Below are positions 36,029 through 44,521 of a stretch of DNA of 64,000 nucleotides, piece by piece (position 1 is the stretch's first letter; each line of letters opens with the position of its first letter). The position numbers and the translations under genes were made by a program. A model generated the notes under the pieces. That model saw only the letters and a list, made by a program, of their open reading frames with translations. It was not told where the DNA came from and ran no database searches. Source of the DNA: Leifsonia shinshuensis (GTDB lineage Bacteria > Actinomycetota > Actinomycetes > Actinomycetales > Microbacteriaceae); contig NZ_JACCFL010000001.1 in NCBI RefSeq assembly GCF_013410375.1, positions 744,001-808,000 of the forward strand, given 5' to 3'.

Positions 36029-36486
36029 AGCGCCTTCGCGTAGCAGACCGAGTGCGGGTCGCCGACGTACTCGCCGAAGTTCGGGATGCGCGCGTAGCCG
36101 CGGCTCTCGTACAGCGCGATCGCGGCGTGCTGCAGCGGGCCGGTCTCGAGCTGCAGGGTGGCGACTCCGGCGCGGGACGCCTCGGCCTCCACCGCCCCGA
36201 GCAGGCTCCCGGCCAGCCCGCGGCCGCGCGCGGCCTCGTGCACGAACATCCGCTTGAGCTCGGCGCTGCCGTCGGTCTTCCGCACCAGCGCCGCCATACC
36301 GAGCGCGCTGCCGTCCTCGTCGCGCCCGACGAACACGGTCACGCCGGGACGCTCGAGCTCGGAGATGTCGAGCAGGTAGCAGCTCTCGGCGGGGTACAGC
36401 GCGAACGTGAACTCATCGCTCATCCGCAGCAGCTCGGCGACGCCGGGGGAGCGGGCGGGCTCGGCGGACACGCGCGTGGTCGTCAT
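36025..36486 (-). CDS. GNAT-family N-acetyltransferase
   Basis: The 153-residue protein has the GNAT fold with acetyl-CoA loop RMFVHEAARGRGLAGSLL (about residues 88-105) and the C-terminal ALYESRGYARIPNFGEYVG segment. The substrate is not evident. A leaderless -10 (TAGCAT, minus strand 36494-36499) ends 7 nt before the ATG. Confidence 0.85.
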   Translation of the reverse strand: MTTTRVSAEPARSPGVAELLRMSDEFTFALYPAESCYLLDISELERPGVTVFVGRDEDGSALGMAALVRKTDGSAELKRMFVHEAARGRGLAGSLLGAVEAEASRAGVATLQLETGPLQHAAIALYESRGYARIPNFGEYVGDPHSVCYAKAL

Positions 36487-36493
36487 GCGCCCG

Positions 36494-36499
36494 ATGCTA
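36494..36499 (-). promoter_or_regulatory. -10 element of a leaderless promoter (GNAT gene)
   Basis: TAGCAT on the minus strand ends 7 nt before ATG 36486. Confidence 0.45.
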
Positions 36500-36530
36500 G
36501 CGAGCCCGTATGTCGGGCAGATTTCGGCGC

Positions 36531-36989
36531 TCAGCCCGCCTTGTGCGACTTCTGCCGCGAGATGCCGCGTGCGACCCACTCCAGTCGGCGCAGCGCCTCC
36601 CGGTTGCGGATCCACAGGATGGGATCGATGATCGGCGTCGGGATGCGCGAGGCGATCCCGGTGATCGCGTGCTCCTCCATGCGCACGAGGCACCCGGAGC
36701 CGCGCGGCTGCACCTCGATGACGACGCGCTCGGTCCCGACCGGTCGCGTCTTGGCTTCCAGCACGAACCGTTTCGGCCGGTCCCACACCTCGACGCTGGT
36801 CTCGTCGTTCAGCACGAACGGCCAGATCCCGATCGAGTGGTGGAGGCGGGAGCCCGGTTCCGGGAAGTGCCCGTCCGCCCCGCGCATCCGCGAGGCGCCG
36901 ACGACCCAGGTCGGGAACACCCAGGGGTCGGCGAGGGCGGTGAAGACTTCTTCGGGCGTGCACGCGAAGCGGCGGACGTTGACGGACAT
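36531..36989 (-). CDS. SRPBCC family protein (polyketide cyclase/START-like)
   Basis: The 152-residue protein fits a START-like fold of ligand-binding proteins (RRFACTPEEVFTALADPWVFPTWVVGASRM in outline, then a VWDRPKRFVLEAKTRPVGTERVVIEV strand series). No catalytic residues can be assigned. Its ATG shares a base with the upstream oxidoreductase stop (TGATG), so the two proteins are probably made together and may act on the same hydrophobic ligand. Confidence 0.75.
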   Translation of the reverse strand: MSVNVRRFACTPEEVFTALADPWVFPTWVVGASRMRGADGHFPEPGSRLHHSIGIWPFVLNDETSVEVWDRPKRFVLEAKTRPVGTERVVIEVQPRGSGCLVRMEEHAITGIASRIPTPIIDPILWIRNREALRRLEWVARGISRQKSHKAG

Positions 36990-38515
36990 CAGGCGATCTC
37001 CTCCTCGATGAAGCCGGTGGTCTGGTTGAAGCCGCTGGCGGGCGCGCCCGGCGCCGCGGCCGGACGGTCGGGCGCCAGCGACGGCATCCTGGTCACCCCG
37101 AACTCGTGCCGGAGCGCGCTGCGCGCCGCGTAGTAGCCGGCCAGCCCGTGCACGCCCGGCCCCGGCACGGCGGAGGACGAGGCCAGGTAGAGCCCGCGGC
37201 CCGGCATCCGCCACGGGTCGGTCGACAGCACCGGCCGCATGACCAGCTGGGAGAGGTCGGGCATCCCCGAGGAGATGTCGCCGCCGATGTAGCTGGGGTT
37301 GTAGCCCTCCAGCTCGTGCGCGGTCCGGGTGGTCTTCGCGAGGATCAGGTCGCGGAAGCCGGGCGCGAACCGCTCGATCTGCGCGATCACCGCCTCGCTG
37401 CGATCCGACGTGGAGCCGCGTGGAACGTGCGTGTACGCCCACAGCACGTGCTTGCCGGCCGGCGCGCGCGAGGGGTCGAACAGCGTGGGCTGGGCGACGA
37501 GCACGTAGGGGTCGTCGCTCTCGCGTCCGGCCGCCACCACGCGCTCGGAGCGGGCGATCGCGCCGCGCTCGCCGCCGAGATGGACGGTCGCGGTCTCCAG
37601 CAGCTCGGGGTTCGTCCACGGCACCGGGCCGGACAGCGCGAAGTCGATCTTGAAGACGCCGTTGCCGTCACGGAAGCCGGCGACGCGACGGAGGTAGTCG
37701 GCGGGCAGGAGGTCCTCGCCGAGCCGGGCCGCGATGGCGACGTGGGTGTCGAACAGGATGGCGCGGGCGTCGGGCAGCTCGCCGAGCGACTCGATCGCCG
37801 CGCCGGTGACGACCTCTCCGCCGTGCGCGCGGAGGTCGTCGACCATCGCGTCCGCGATCGCCTGCGATCCGCCGACCGGGATGGGCCAGCCGCGCGCGTG
37901 CGCGTAGGTCGCGAGGGCCAACCCGGCGGCCGACGCGGCGAGGTTCGGCAGCGGCAGCGTGGCGTGCGCGATCACGCCGGTGAGCAGGGCGCCCGGCTTC
38001 GGCGTGCGGAACGGCAGGTTCCACCACGGGCCGCCCTGCGACAGCGCGGTGAGGCCGAACCGCGCGGCGACGAGCGGATTCCGCGGCACCTGCAGGAGCG
38101 ACGACCCGGTGAACTGGGCGACCGCGTCCGCGTTGCGCGCGAGCGGGCCGAGGAGGGCGCGCCAGGCGGGGCCGTCGGGGCCGAGCGCGTCTGCCGTGCG
38201 CTCCAGGTCGCGGTAGGCGACGGCGACCTCCCCGTCCGGCAGCGGATGCCCGTACGAGGCGGACGGCGTGATGAACGGCACGCGGTCCGCCAGCCCGAAT
38301 TTGCGGAAGAAGCCCGAGGCGAGCGCGAGCGGGTGCACCGCGGAGCAGATGTCGTGGCGGAACCCCGGCAGCGTGATCTCCTCCGTCCGGACGCCGCCGC
38401 CCGGCGTCGCGTTGCGTTCGTAGACGTGCACGCTCAGCCCGGCCCGGGCGAGGGTGACGGCGGCCGCGAGCCCGTTGGGGCCGGACCCGATGACGATCGC
38501 GTCGACGGAGGTCAT
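36989..38515 (-). CDS. Phytoene desaturase-like NAD(P)/FAD-dependent oxidoreductase
   Basis: ATG 38515 is chosen since the FAD motif follows at once (DAIVIGSGPNGLAAAVTLARAG, residues 5-26) and TATACA lies 6 nt upstream as a leaderless -10. The 508-residue protein has GGGVRTEEITLPGFRHDICSAVHP and a C-terminal GRGLYLASSSAVPGPGVHGLAG FAD-contact segment, as in carotenoid desaturase and retinol-saturase-like flavoproteins. No carotenoid synthase genes are present here, so a role in pigment formation is not supported. It is coupled to the SRPBCC gene. Confidence 0.8.
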   Translation of the reverse strand: MTSVDAIVIGSGPNGLAAAVTLARAGLSVHVYERNATPGGGVRTEEITLPGFRHDICSAVHPLALASGFFRKFGLADRVPFITPSASYGHPLPDGEVAVAYRDLERTADALGPDGPAWRALLGPLARNADAVAQFTGSSLLQVPRNPLVAARFGLTALSQGGPWWNLPFRTPKPGALLTGVIAHATLPLPNLAASAAGLALATYAHARGWPIPVGGSQAIADAMVDDLRAHGGEVVTGAAIESLGELPDARAILFDTHVAIAARLGEDLLPADYLRRVAGFRDGNGVFKIDFALSGPVPWTNPELLETATVHLGGERGAIARSERVVAAGRESDDPYVLVAQPTLFDPSRAPAGKHVLWAYTHVPRGSTSDRSEAVIAQIERFAPGFRDLILAKTTRTAHELEGYNPSYIGGDISSGMPDLSQLVMRPVLSTDPWRMPGRGLYLASSSAVPGPGVHGLAGYYAARSALRHEFGVTRMPSLAPDRPAAAPGAPASGFNQTTGFIEEEIA

Positions 38516-38793
38516 GCCCCATGTATACCCCGGCGACCGTGGCCCGGGAGGGGGTTGCGGATCGGCAGCGTCCTCCCAGGCGCGATCCTGTATCGTTGGG
38601 AGGTCGGCTCTTGACACCGCGCCTATTTGTCGCGCGGATGGGTTTGTAAGTCAAGTGGGCCGGTTCCGCAGCCAGTCGGTGAGCGGATTCATCACGATGT
38701 GAACGGCCCCGGGCGATGTCTGCTGGGGATACCTCCGGTGCGCTTCAGCGTGCCGCCGCGCATTTCGCAACAACAACCCAGGAAGAACCACGC

Positions 38794-40830
38794 ATGCCCC
38801 CGTACAAGAAGAACACCCGACAGCAGAGCTCCGGCCGCCCCGCGCAGCAGCACGCGCCGAAGGGTGCGGGCAGCCGCAGCCCGAAGCACCGCGGCTACCG
38901 CGACGAGGCCCCCGAGACCGGCAAGAAGAACCGCTGGAGCGCCGAGGACCGCGCCGCCCGCGGCCGTGACACCTACGGCGCCCGCGGCGACTCCCGCACC
39001 GGCTCCGGCCGTGGCGAGCGCCCGAACTGGGAGCCGCGCGGGAAGGACGCCCGCCGCACCGAGCGCGAGTGGGAGGACCGCGCCCGCGCCGGCCGTCGCG
39101 ACGACGACCGTCCGCGTCGCTTCGATCGGGACGACCGTGCGCCGCGCCGCGAGTACGACGACCGTCCGCGCCGTCAGTTCGACCGCGACGACCGCGCCCC
39201 GCGCCGTGACGTCGACGACCGCCCGCGTCGCTTCGAGAGGGACGACCGCCCGCGCCGCGACTTCGATCGTGACGACCGCGCGCCCCGTCGCGACAGCGAC
39301 GACCGTCCGCGTCGCTTCGAGCGGGATGACCGCCCGCGCCGTGACGTCGACCGCGACGACCGTGCGCCCCGCCGTGACCGTGACGACCGTCCGCGCCGCG
39401 ACTTCGACCGCGCCGACCGTGCTCCGCGCCGTGAGTTCGACGACCGCCCGCGTCGTCAGTTCGACCGGGACGACCGTCCCCGCCGGGACGCCGACGACCG
39501 TCCGCGCCGCAGCTTCGACCGCGACGACCGCGCCCCGCGCCGCGACTCCTCCTTCTACCCGTCGCGCGACGAGAAGCCGTCGTTCTCCCCGCAGGAGGAC
39601 GTCGTCCTCGAGCGCCTGGAGGCCGAGGCCATCCAGGCCGCGGACGTGGAGGGCGTGACCTTCGCCGACCTGGGCCTCGGCGGCAACATCGTCCGCGCGC
39701 TTGCCGAGCTCGGCGCCGAGACGCCGTTCCCGATCCAGGCCGCCACCACCCCCGACGTGCTCGCGGGCAAGGACGTCCTCGGCCGCGGCCGCACCGGCTC
39801 CGGCAAGACGATCGCGTTCGCCGCCCCGATGGTCGAGCGTCTCATGCAGCTCTGGGCGGAGTCCGGCAAGTCCGGCGGCAAGCGCCAGCTGGGCCGCGCC
39901 CCGCGCGCGCTGATCCTCGCGCCGACCCGCGAGCTCGCCCTCCAGATCGACCGCACTGTGCAGCCCATCGCGCGTAGCGTCGGCCTGTTCACCACGCAGA
40001 TCTACGGCGGCGTCCCGCAGGGCCGCCAGGTCGGCGCCCTCCAGCGCGGTGTCGACATCGTGATCGGCACCCCCGGCCGCATCGAGGACCTCGTGGAGCA
40101 GGGCCGCCTCGACCTCAGCGAGGTCGTCGTCAGCGTCCTGGACGAGGCCGACCACATGTGCGACCTCGGCTTCCTGGAGCCGGTGCAGCGCATCCTGCGC
40201 CGCACCTCCGAGGGCGGCCAGAAGCTGCTGTTCTCCGCGACCCTCGACTCCGGGGTGGCGCAGCTGGTGGACGAGTTCCTGGTCGAGCCGACCGTGCACG
40301 AGGTCGCCGGCGAGGACCAGGCGTCCTCGACCATCGACCACCGCGTGCTGGTCATCGAGCACCGCGACAAGCCGGCCATCATCGAGCAGCTCGCGGACCG
40401 CGACGGCAAGACGCTGATCTTCGCCCGCACCCGCGCGTTCGCCGAGATGCTGGCCGACCAGCTGGACGACGCCGGCATCCCGGCGGTCAGCCTGCACGGC
40501 GACCTCAACCAGTCGCGCCGCACGCGCAACCTGGCGCAGCTCACCAGCGGCCGGGTCAGCGTGCTGGTCGCGACCGACGTCGCCGCCCGCGGCATCCACG
40601 TGGACGACATCGACCTGGTCATCCAGGCCGACGCGCCGGACGAGTACAAGACCTACCTGCACCGCTCCGGCCGCACCGGCCGCGCCGGCAAGCAGGGCAC
40701 GGTCGTGACGCTCATCCCGCGCCACCGTCAGCGCCGCATGAGCGAGCTCCTGGAGCGCGCCGAGATCGCGGCAGACTTCGTGCCCGCCGCCCCCGGCGAC
40801 GACGTGGTCCTCACCCTCTCGCAGGCGTAA
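38794..40830 (+). CDS. DEAD-box RNA helicase with long charged N-terminal repeats
   Basis: ATG 38794 has AGGAAG about 8 nt upstream. The 678-residue protein has an unusual disordered N-terminus of about 255 residues, of which about 102-248 are repeats of the type DDRPRRxFDRDDRAPRR. The helicase core follows: Q motif (PFPIQAATT), GRGRTGSGKT, PTRELALQ, TPGR, VLDEADHM, SAT, VATDVAARGIHVDDIDLVI and HRSGRTGR. It probably remodels structured RNA, for example in cold adaptation or ribosome assembly. The leader could run more than 100 nt; a TTGACA lies at 38611-38616 but lacks a good -10. A perfect palindrome follows the stop. Confidence 0.9.
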   Translation: MPPYKKNTRQQSSGRPAQQHAPKGAGSRSPKHRGYRDEAPETGKKNRWSAEDRAARGRDTYGARGDSRTGSGRGERPNWEPRGKDARRTEREWEDRARAGRRDDDRPRRFDRDDRAPRREYDDRPRRQFDRDDRAPRRDVDDRPRRFERDDRPRRDFDRDDRAPRRDSDDRPRRFERDDRPRRDVDRDDRAPRRDRDDRPRRDFDRADRAPRREFDDRPRRQFDRDDRPRRDADDRPRRSFDRDDRAPRRDSSFYPSRDEKPSFSPQEDVVLERLEAEAIQAADVEGVTFADLGLGGNIVRALAELGAETPFPIQAATTPDVLAGKDVLGRGRTGSGKTIAFAAPMVERLMQLWAESGKSGGKRQLGRAPRALILAPTRELALQIDRTVQPIARSVGLFTTQIYGGVPQGRQVGALQRGVDIVIGTPGRIEDLVEQGRLDLSEVVVSVLDEADHMCDLGFLEPVQRILRRTSEGGQKLLFSATLDSGVAQLVDEFLVEPTVHEVAGEDQASSTIDHRVLVIEHRDKPAIIEQLADRDGKTLIFARTRAFAEMLADQLDDAGIPAVSLHGDLNQSRRTRNLAQLTSGRVSVLVATDVAARGIHVDDIDLVIQADAPDEYKTYLHRSGRTGRAGKQGTVVTLIPRHRQRRMSELLERAEIAADFVPAAPGDDVVLTLSQA

Positions 40831-40835
40831 CACCC

Positions 40836-40905
40836 GCCGAGTACGCCATAATTCAGGCGAAAACCGCCGAGTACGCAGATTATCTGCGTACTCGGCGGTT
40901 TGTTC
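40836..40905 (-). repeat. Dispersed 68-bp palindromic element, copy 2
   Basis: This is the reverse-oriented partner of 15965-16033. It contains CCGCCGAGTACGC twice and the perfect palindrome centred at 40882. It fills the junction between the convergent helicase and phosphotransferase genes. Confidence 0.7.
40864..40898. terminator. Bidirectional terminator, perfect 17-bp stem
   Basis: CCGCCGAGTACGCAGAT and its exact complement surround a single T. AAAA precedes and TTTG follows, giving short U-runs in both directions between two convergent genes. Confidence 0.8.
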
Positions 40906-41778
40906 TCAGGCCAGTTGGTCGAGGGCGTGGCGGGCCAGGGAGGCCATGCGGGGGTTGTCGTCCGACGACATGGCGAGCGCGCTCCCCATCGTGACGGCCC
41001 AGCCCCGGGCGCGGAGCCAGGTCGCGCGATCGGGCGCGACGGGGAGCGCCGCCCGGAACCGCTCGCGGGCGTCCCCGTCGAAGGTGAGCCACGCGGTCGC
41101 CAGGTCGGTCGCCGGATCGCCCGAGGTGACGTCGCCGAAGTCGATGACCGCAGCCAGCCCGCCTGTCTCGGTGAGCAGCAGGTTCCCCGGGTGGAGGTCG
41201 CCGTGCAGCAGCAGCGGAGGGCCGTCCCACGCCGGCGCCGCGAGCGCCTCCCGCCAGGCCTGCTCCAGCGCCGCGACCTCCATCCGCCCGGACAGGGAGC
41301 GGAGCCGGGTCGCCACGACCTCCCGCCGTGACGCGAGCGGGACCCCGCGCACGGGGTTGTGCGGCGCGTCGGGCGCCGGCACGGCGAGCTCCCCGACGAA
41401 CTCCGCCAGCGCCTCGGCGATCCCCGCCCGCTCGCCCGCGCCGACCGACGCGCCGTCGACGCCGTCGATCCACTCGACGATGCTCCACGGCCAGGGGAAC
41501 AGGTCGGACGGCGCCCCGACCCGGACCGGAGCGGGGACCCTCGCGCTCACGCGGGCGGCGATCCCCGGCAGCAGCTGCTGCTCGTGCTCGATCAGGTGCG
41601 CGGCGACCTCCCGCCGCGGGATGCGCACGGCGTACGCGTCGCCCAGCCGGTAGAGCTGGTTGTCCCAGCCGTCCGACACCAGCCGGAGCGGGCCGGCGAG
41701 ATCCGGGTGCTGCGCCGCGACCAGCGCGGCGACGAGGTCGGCGTCGGTGGGGATGTCGGCGGGCGGGGTCAGCGGCAC
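40906..41778 (-). CDS. Aminoglycoside phosphotransferase-family protein
   Basis: The 290-residue protein begins at GTG 41778. It has the kinase-like fold: the VRIPRREVA Lys/Arg strand, LLLHGDLHPGNLLLTETGGLAAVIDFGD (catalytic loop and metal Asp, about residues 190-217 in outline) and GDPATDLATAW. This APH family covers antibiotic, homoserine and choline kinases; nothing here identifies the substrate. A TAGGTT -10 at 41785-41790 (minus strand) ends 6 nt before the GTG, so it looks leaderless. Confidence 0.85.
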   Translation of the reverse strand: MPLTPPADIPTDADLVAALVAAQHPDLAGPLRLVSDGWDNQLYRLGDAYAVRIPRREVAAHLIEHEQQLLPGIAARVSARVPAPVRVGAPSDLFPWPWSIVEWIDGVDGASVGAGERAGIAEALAEFVGELAVPAPDAPHNPVRGVPLASRREVVATRLRSLSGRMEVAALEQAWREALAAPAWDGPPLLLHGDLHPGNLLLTETGGLAAVIDFGDVTSGDPATDLATAWLTFDGDARERFRAALPVAPDRATWLRARGWAVTMGSALAMSSDDNPRMASLARHALDQLA

Positions 41779-41784
41779 CGGACG

Positions 41785-41790
41785 AACCTA
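41785..41790 (-). promoter_or_regulatory. -10 element of a leaderless promoter (phosphotransferase gene)
   Basis: TAGGTT on the minus strand ends 6 nt before GTG 41778, with no ribosome binding site between. Confidence 0.5.
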
Positions 41791-41887
41791 GCAGACGGTC
41801 ATCCGTCGAGTCTGCCGAGCGGCGGAGGCGGCGTCCAGAGGCCCCACGACGCGCCATCCGTCCCGTCGGAACGCGGGGCCGCGCAGA

Positions 41888-41921
41888 TTCGCTGCGTCCG
41901 GCCGGTCGGATGCGCAGCGAA
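41888..41921. repeat. Hairpin upstream of the PLP decarboxylase gene
   Basis: TTCGCTGCGTCCG (41888-41900) pairs with the sequence ending at 41921 around a short loop, with a 2-nt bulge. It lies about 60 bp before the ATG and may be in the leader of the decarboxylase transcript. Confidence 0.4.
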
Positions 41922-41980
41922 CACGCGTACCGCCGCGAAAACGTGCTGAAGTCGTGTGTCAGCATTGGTGCGGAGGCCTC

Positions 41981-43351
41981 ATGACTACCGACCCCGCCCG
42001 TATGCACAGCGTCACCGGCGACACCACCGAGCTCGTCGACCTCGTCCTCGACTACTCGCGCCGCCGCATCCTCGCGACCGACACCCCGCTCGACAAGCCG
42101 CTCCCCGAGTCGGAGCTGCGCCGGCTGGCCGGGCGCACCGTCTCCGAGAACGGGATGGGCGCCGAGCGCGCGCTCGCCGTCTTCGAGCACGTGCTCGCCC
42201 CCGCGTGCATCACGACCGACCACCCGCGATACCTCTCCTTCATCCCGACGGCTCCGACGAAGGCGGCCACCGCGTTCGACCTCGTCGTCTCCGCGAGCGC
42301 CGTCTACGGCGGGTCGTGGCTGGAGGGCTCCGGCGCCGTCTACGCCGAGAACCAGGTGCTGGCCTGGCTGGCCTCCGAGTTCGGGCTCCCGGCGACCGCC
42401 GGCGGCGTGTTCGTGCAGGGCGGGACGCTCGGCAACCTCTCCGCCCTCGTGGCCGCCCGCGACCACGCGCGCAGCGAGCGCGGCAACCCGGCCGGGCGCT
42501 GGATCATCGTCTGCAGCGCGGAGGCGCACTCCTCCGTCGCCTCGGCGGCACGGGTGATGGACGTGGACGTCGTCACCGTCTCCCCCGGGGAGTCCGGCGT
42601 GCTGAGCGGCGACGCCGTCCGCCCGGCGCTCGCCGAGCACGGCGGCGCCGTCTTCGCGGTCGTCGCGACCGCGGGCTCCACCAACTTCGGCATCGTCGAC
42701 GACATCGCCTCCATCGCCGCGTTGAAGGACGAGTTCGACTTCTGGCTGCACGTGGACGGGGCCTACGGCCTCGCCGGGATGCTGTCGCCGCTCGCCCGGC
42801 CGCGGTTCGCCGGCGTCGAGCGCGCCGACTCGCTCATCGTCGACCCGCACAAGTGGCTGTTCGCGCCGTTCGACGCGTGCGCGCTGCTCTACCGCGACCC
42901 GGAGCAGGGGCGGCGCGCGCACACCCAGCACGCCGAGTACCTCGACACGCTCACCGAGGCCACCGAGTGGAGCCCGTCCGACTACGCCGCACACCTCACC
43001 CGGCGCGCCCGCGGCCTGCCGTTCTGGTTCTCGCTCGCCTCCCACGGCGCGGCCGCCTACCGGGACGCCGTCACGGCGTCCCTGTTGCTGGCCCGGCGGA
43101 TCGCCGACGAGATCGACCGGCGGGACGGCTTCCACCTGGTGCGGCAGCCGCAGCTCTCGGTCGTGGTGTTCGAGCGCGAGGGCTGGACCAAGGAGGACTA
43201 CGCGCTGTGGTCCGCCCGGCTCCTGGACGAGCAGCGCGCCTTCGTCACGCCGAGCTCGCACGCCGGCCGGACCAACACGCGCTTCGCCATCCTGAATCCG
43301 CTCACGACCTTCGAGGACCTCGTCGAGATCCTCGATTCGATGGAGGACTGA
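41981..43351 (+). CDS. Pyridoxal-dependent decarboxylase (group II, aromatic/glutamate type)
   Basis: ATG 41981 follows CGGAGG at 5-6 nt. The 456-residue protein has fold-type I PLP enzyme features: TAGSTNFGIVDDI, HVDGAYG (cofactor Asp) and the Schiff-base Lys in VDPHKWLFAPFDAC. The order and spacing match group II decarboxylases acting on tyrosine, DOPA, tryptophan or glutamate; which one cannot be read from these motifs. It stands alone, with no amine transporter beside it. A strong terminator follows. Confidence 0.85.
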   Translation: MTTDPARMHSVTGDTTELVDLVLDYSRRRILATDTPLDKPLPESELRRLAGRTVSENGMGAERALAVFEHVLAPACITTDHPRYLSFIPTAPTKAATAFDLVVSASAVYGGSWLEGSGAVYAENQVLAWLASEFGLPATAGGVFVQGGTLGNLSALVAARDHARSERGNPAGRWIIVCSAEAHSSVASAARVMDVDVVTVSPGESGVLSGDAVRPALAEHGGAVFAVVATAGSTNFGIVDDIASIAALKDEFDFWLHVDGAYGLAGMLSPLARPRFAGVERADSLIVDPHKWLFAPFDACALLYRDPEQGRRAHTQHAEYLDTLTEATEWSPSDYAAHLTRRARGLPFWFSLASHGAAAYRDAVTASLLLARRIADEIDRRDGFHLVRQPQLSVVVFEREGWTKEDYALWSARLLDEQRAFVTPSSHAGRTNTRFAILNPLTTFEDLVEILDSMED

Positions 43352-43366
43352 CCGGAGGCCGGACGC

Positions 43367-43400
43367 GACGAGGCCCCCGCCGTGTGGCGGGGGCCTCGTC
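43367..43400 (+). terminator. Intrinsic terminator after the decarboxylase gene
   Basis: GACGAGGCCCCCGCC and its exact complement (43386-43400) flank a GTGT loop; CTTTCC follows. It begins 15 bp after the stop codon. Confidence 0.85.
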
Positions 43401-43434
43401 CTTTCCGGGGGGTTCCGACTCCGAGCTCTCCGAC

Positions 43435-43686
43435 TCAGACGATGTCGTCGTCGACGCCGCGGCGGGTGACGCGGTCACCCGTCACCGGGTCGACGGCGGT
43501 GCGCGTCGTCGCGATCGTGCGGCGGCGACGCGTCAGCAGGATGATCCCGATGATGATGCCGACCACGCCGGCGACCATCAGGATGTAGCCGACGAGGTGG
43601 AGATTGATCCAGTCGACCTGGATGTTGAGGGCGAACGCGAGGATCGCACCGATCACGAACAGGACGATTCCGGTGCCCAGACTCAT
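43435..43686 (-). CDS. Small two-helix membrane protein (DUF6458-like)
   Basis: The 83-residue protein has helices at about residues 4-22 and 30-50 followed by a basic segment (LTRRRRTIATTRT) and VDPVTGDRVTRRGVDDD. ATG 43686 has GGGAGG about 6 nt upstream. This small family is common in Microbacteriaceae and relatives; its function is unknown. Confidence 0.8.
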   Translation of the reverse strand: MSLGTGIVLFVIGAILAFALNIQVDWINLHLVGYILMVAGVVGIIIGIILLTRRRRTIATTRTAVDPVTGDRVTRRGVDDDIV

Positions 43687-43697
43687 GGGGGCCTCCC

Positions 43698-43862
43698 TTA
43701 TACGCGTCGGCTGCCGGTCAGCAGCCGCACGAGCCAGACGATCACTGCCAGGACCAGCAGGATGATGCCCACCCAGAGCAGGAAGTTCAGGGACGACACG
43801 AATCCGCCGGTGAGCAGAAGAACGATCGCGATGATGGCGATGATGATGAGCAGGATGTTCAT
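43698..43862 (-). CDS. Very small hydrophobic membrane protein
   Basis: The 54-residue protein is nearly all hydrophobic, with two helices (residues 2-20 and 26-46) and a basic end (RLLTGSRRV). ATG 43862 is preferred, with AAAGGA about 10 nt upstream. It lies 11 bp before the next small membrane protein gene and is probably cotranscribed. The family is not recognised beyond general similarity to stress-induced small membrane proteins. Confidence 0.65.
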   Translation of the reverse strand: MNILLIIIAIIAIVLLLTGGFVSSLNFLLWVGIILLVLAVIVWLVRLLTGSRRV

Positions 43863-43932
43863 GGAGGGGTTGTCCTTTCCTTGACCCGACCCACGCAACA
43901 ACTGCTTCGGTTATCGAACAATCCCCTTGACG

Positions 43933-44433
43933 TCAGGGCCTTTCCGGCCTATTCGCGTGTCGTTCCGCGCCGATGCCGTCCACGGTCTCGCGCATCCGCG
44001 TGAGGAACCGGGTGACGGTCCTGGCGTCCTCCTCGCTCAACTCGGCCGCCTTGGCCGCGATCTGCTCCTGCGCGATGACCAGCGGGCCGGTGTCGCCGAG
44101 GGCCGCGCGGGTCGGCACGAGGTCCACCGACCTGCGGTCGGCGTCGTTCGTCCGGCGCTCGATGAAGCCGCCGCGGACCAGCCGGTCGATCAGCGCGGTG
44201 GTGGAGGCGCTCGACACTCCGACGTACGCGCTGACGTCCTTCGCCGACGTCCGGCGCCCCTCCGCGGCATTGTCGAGGATGAGGCGCAGAGCGAGGAAGT
44301 CGTTCTCGCCGATGCCCATGGCCGCTCCGGTGCGCCGTCGCATCGCGGTCTCGGCAGCTCGGTAGACCTGCAGCGCCTCGAGCACGCCCGTGTCGGGCGG
44401 GGGTGTCTCGGAGCGTTCAGTCACTCTTGACAC
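43933..44433 (-). CDS. MarR-family transcriptional regulator
   Basis: The 166-residue protein has the MarR winged helix (about residues 35-125): KDVSAYVGVSSASTTALIDRLVRGGFIERRTNDADRRSVDL in outline, where DADRR is the wing. Starts GTG 44433 and GTG 44424 are both possible. It is divergent from the Ser/Thr kinase gene and upstream of the two small membrane genes on the same strand, after a 70-bp gap. Its target is unknown. Confidence 0.85.
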   Translation of the reverse strand: MSRVTERSETPPPDTGVLEALQVYRAAETAMRRRTGAAMGIGENDFLALRLILDNAAEGRRTSAKDVSAYVGVSSASTTALIDRLVRGGFIERRTNDADRRSVDLVPTRAALGDTGPLVIAQEQIAAKAAELSEEDARTVTRFLTRMRETVDGIGAERHANRPERP

Positions 44434-44509
44434 TCAGCCCCCGCCTGGTGAGGAACGCAACGGGAGGGGCGCGGATTTTCGGCGGATTCACGGCATGGCG
44501 GAGTGCGCG

Positions 44510-44515
44510 TATGCT
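44510..44515 (+). promoter_or_regulatory. -10 element of a leaderless promoter (Ser/Thr kinase gene)
   Basis: TATGCT ends 6 nt before GTG 44522. TTCACG at 44487-44492, 17 nt further upstream, matches TTGACA at four positions. Confidence 0.6.
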
Positions 44516-44521
44516 CGGGCG

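Noticed and set aside
44428..44433. TTGACA as a -35 element upstream of the kinase gene
   Set aside because: No -10 lies 16-19 nt downstream; TTCACG at 44487 fits the TATGCT at 44510 better.
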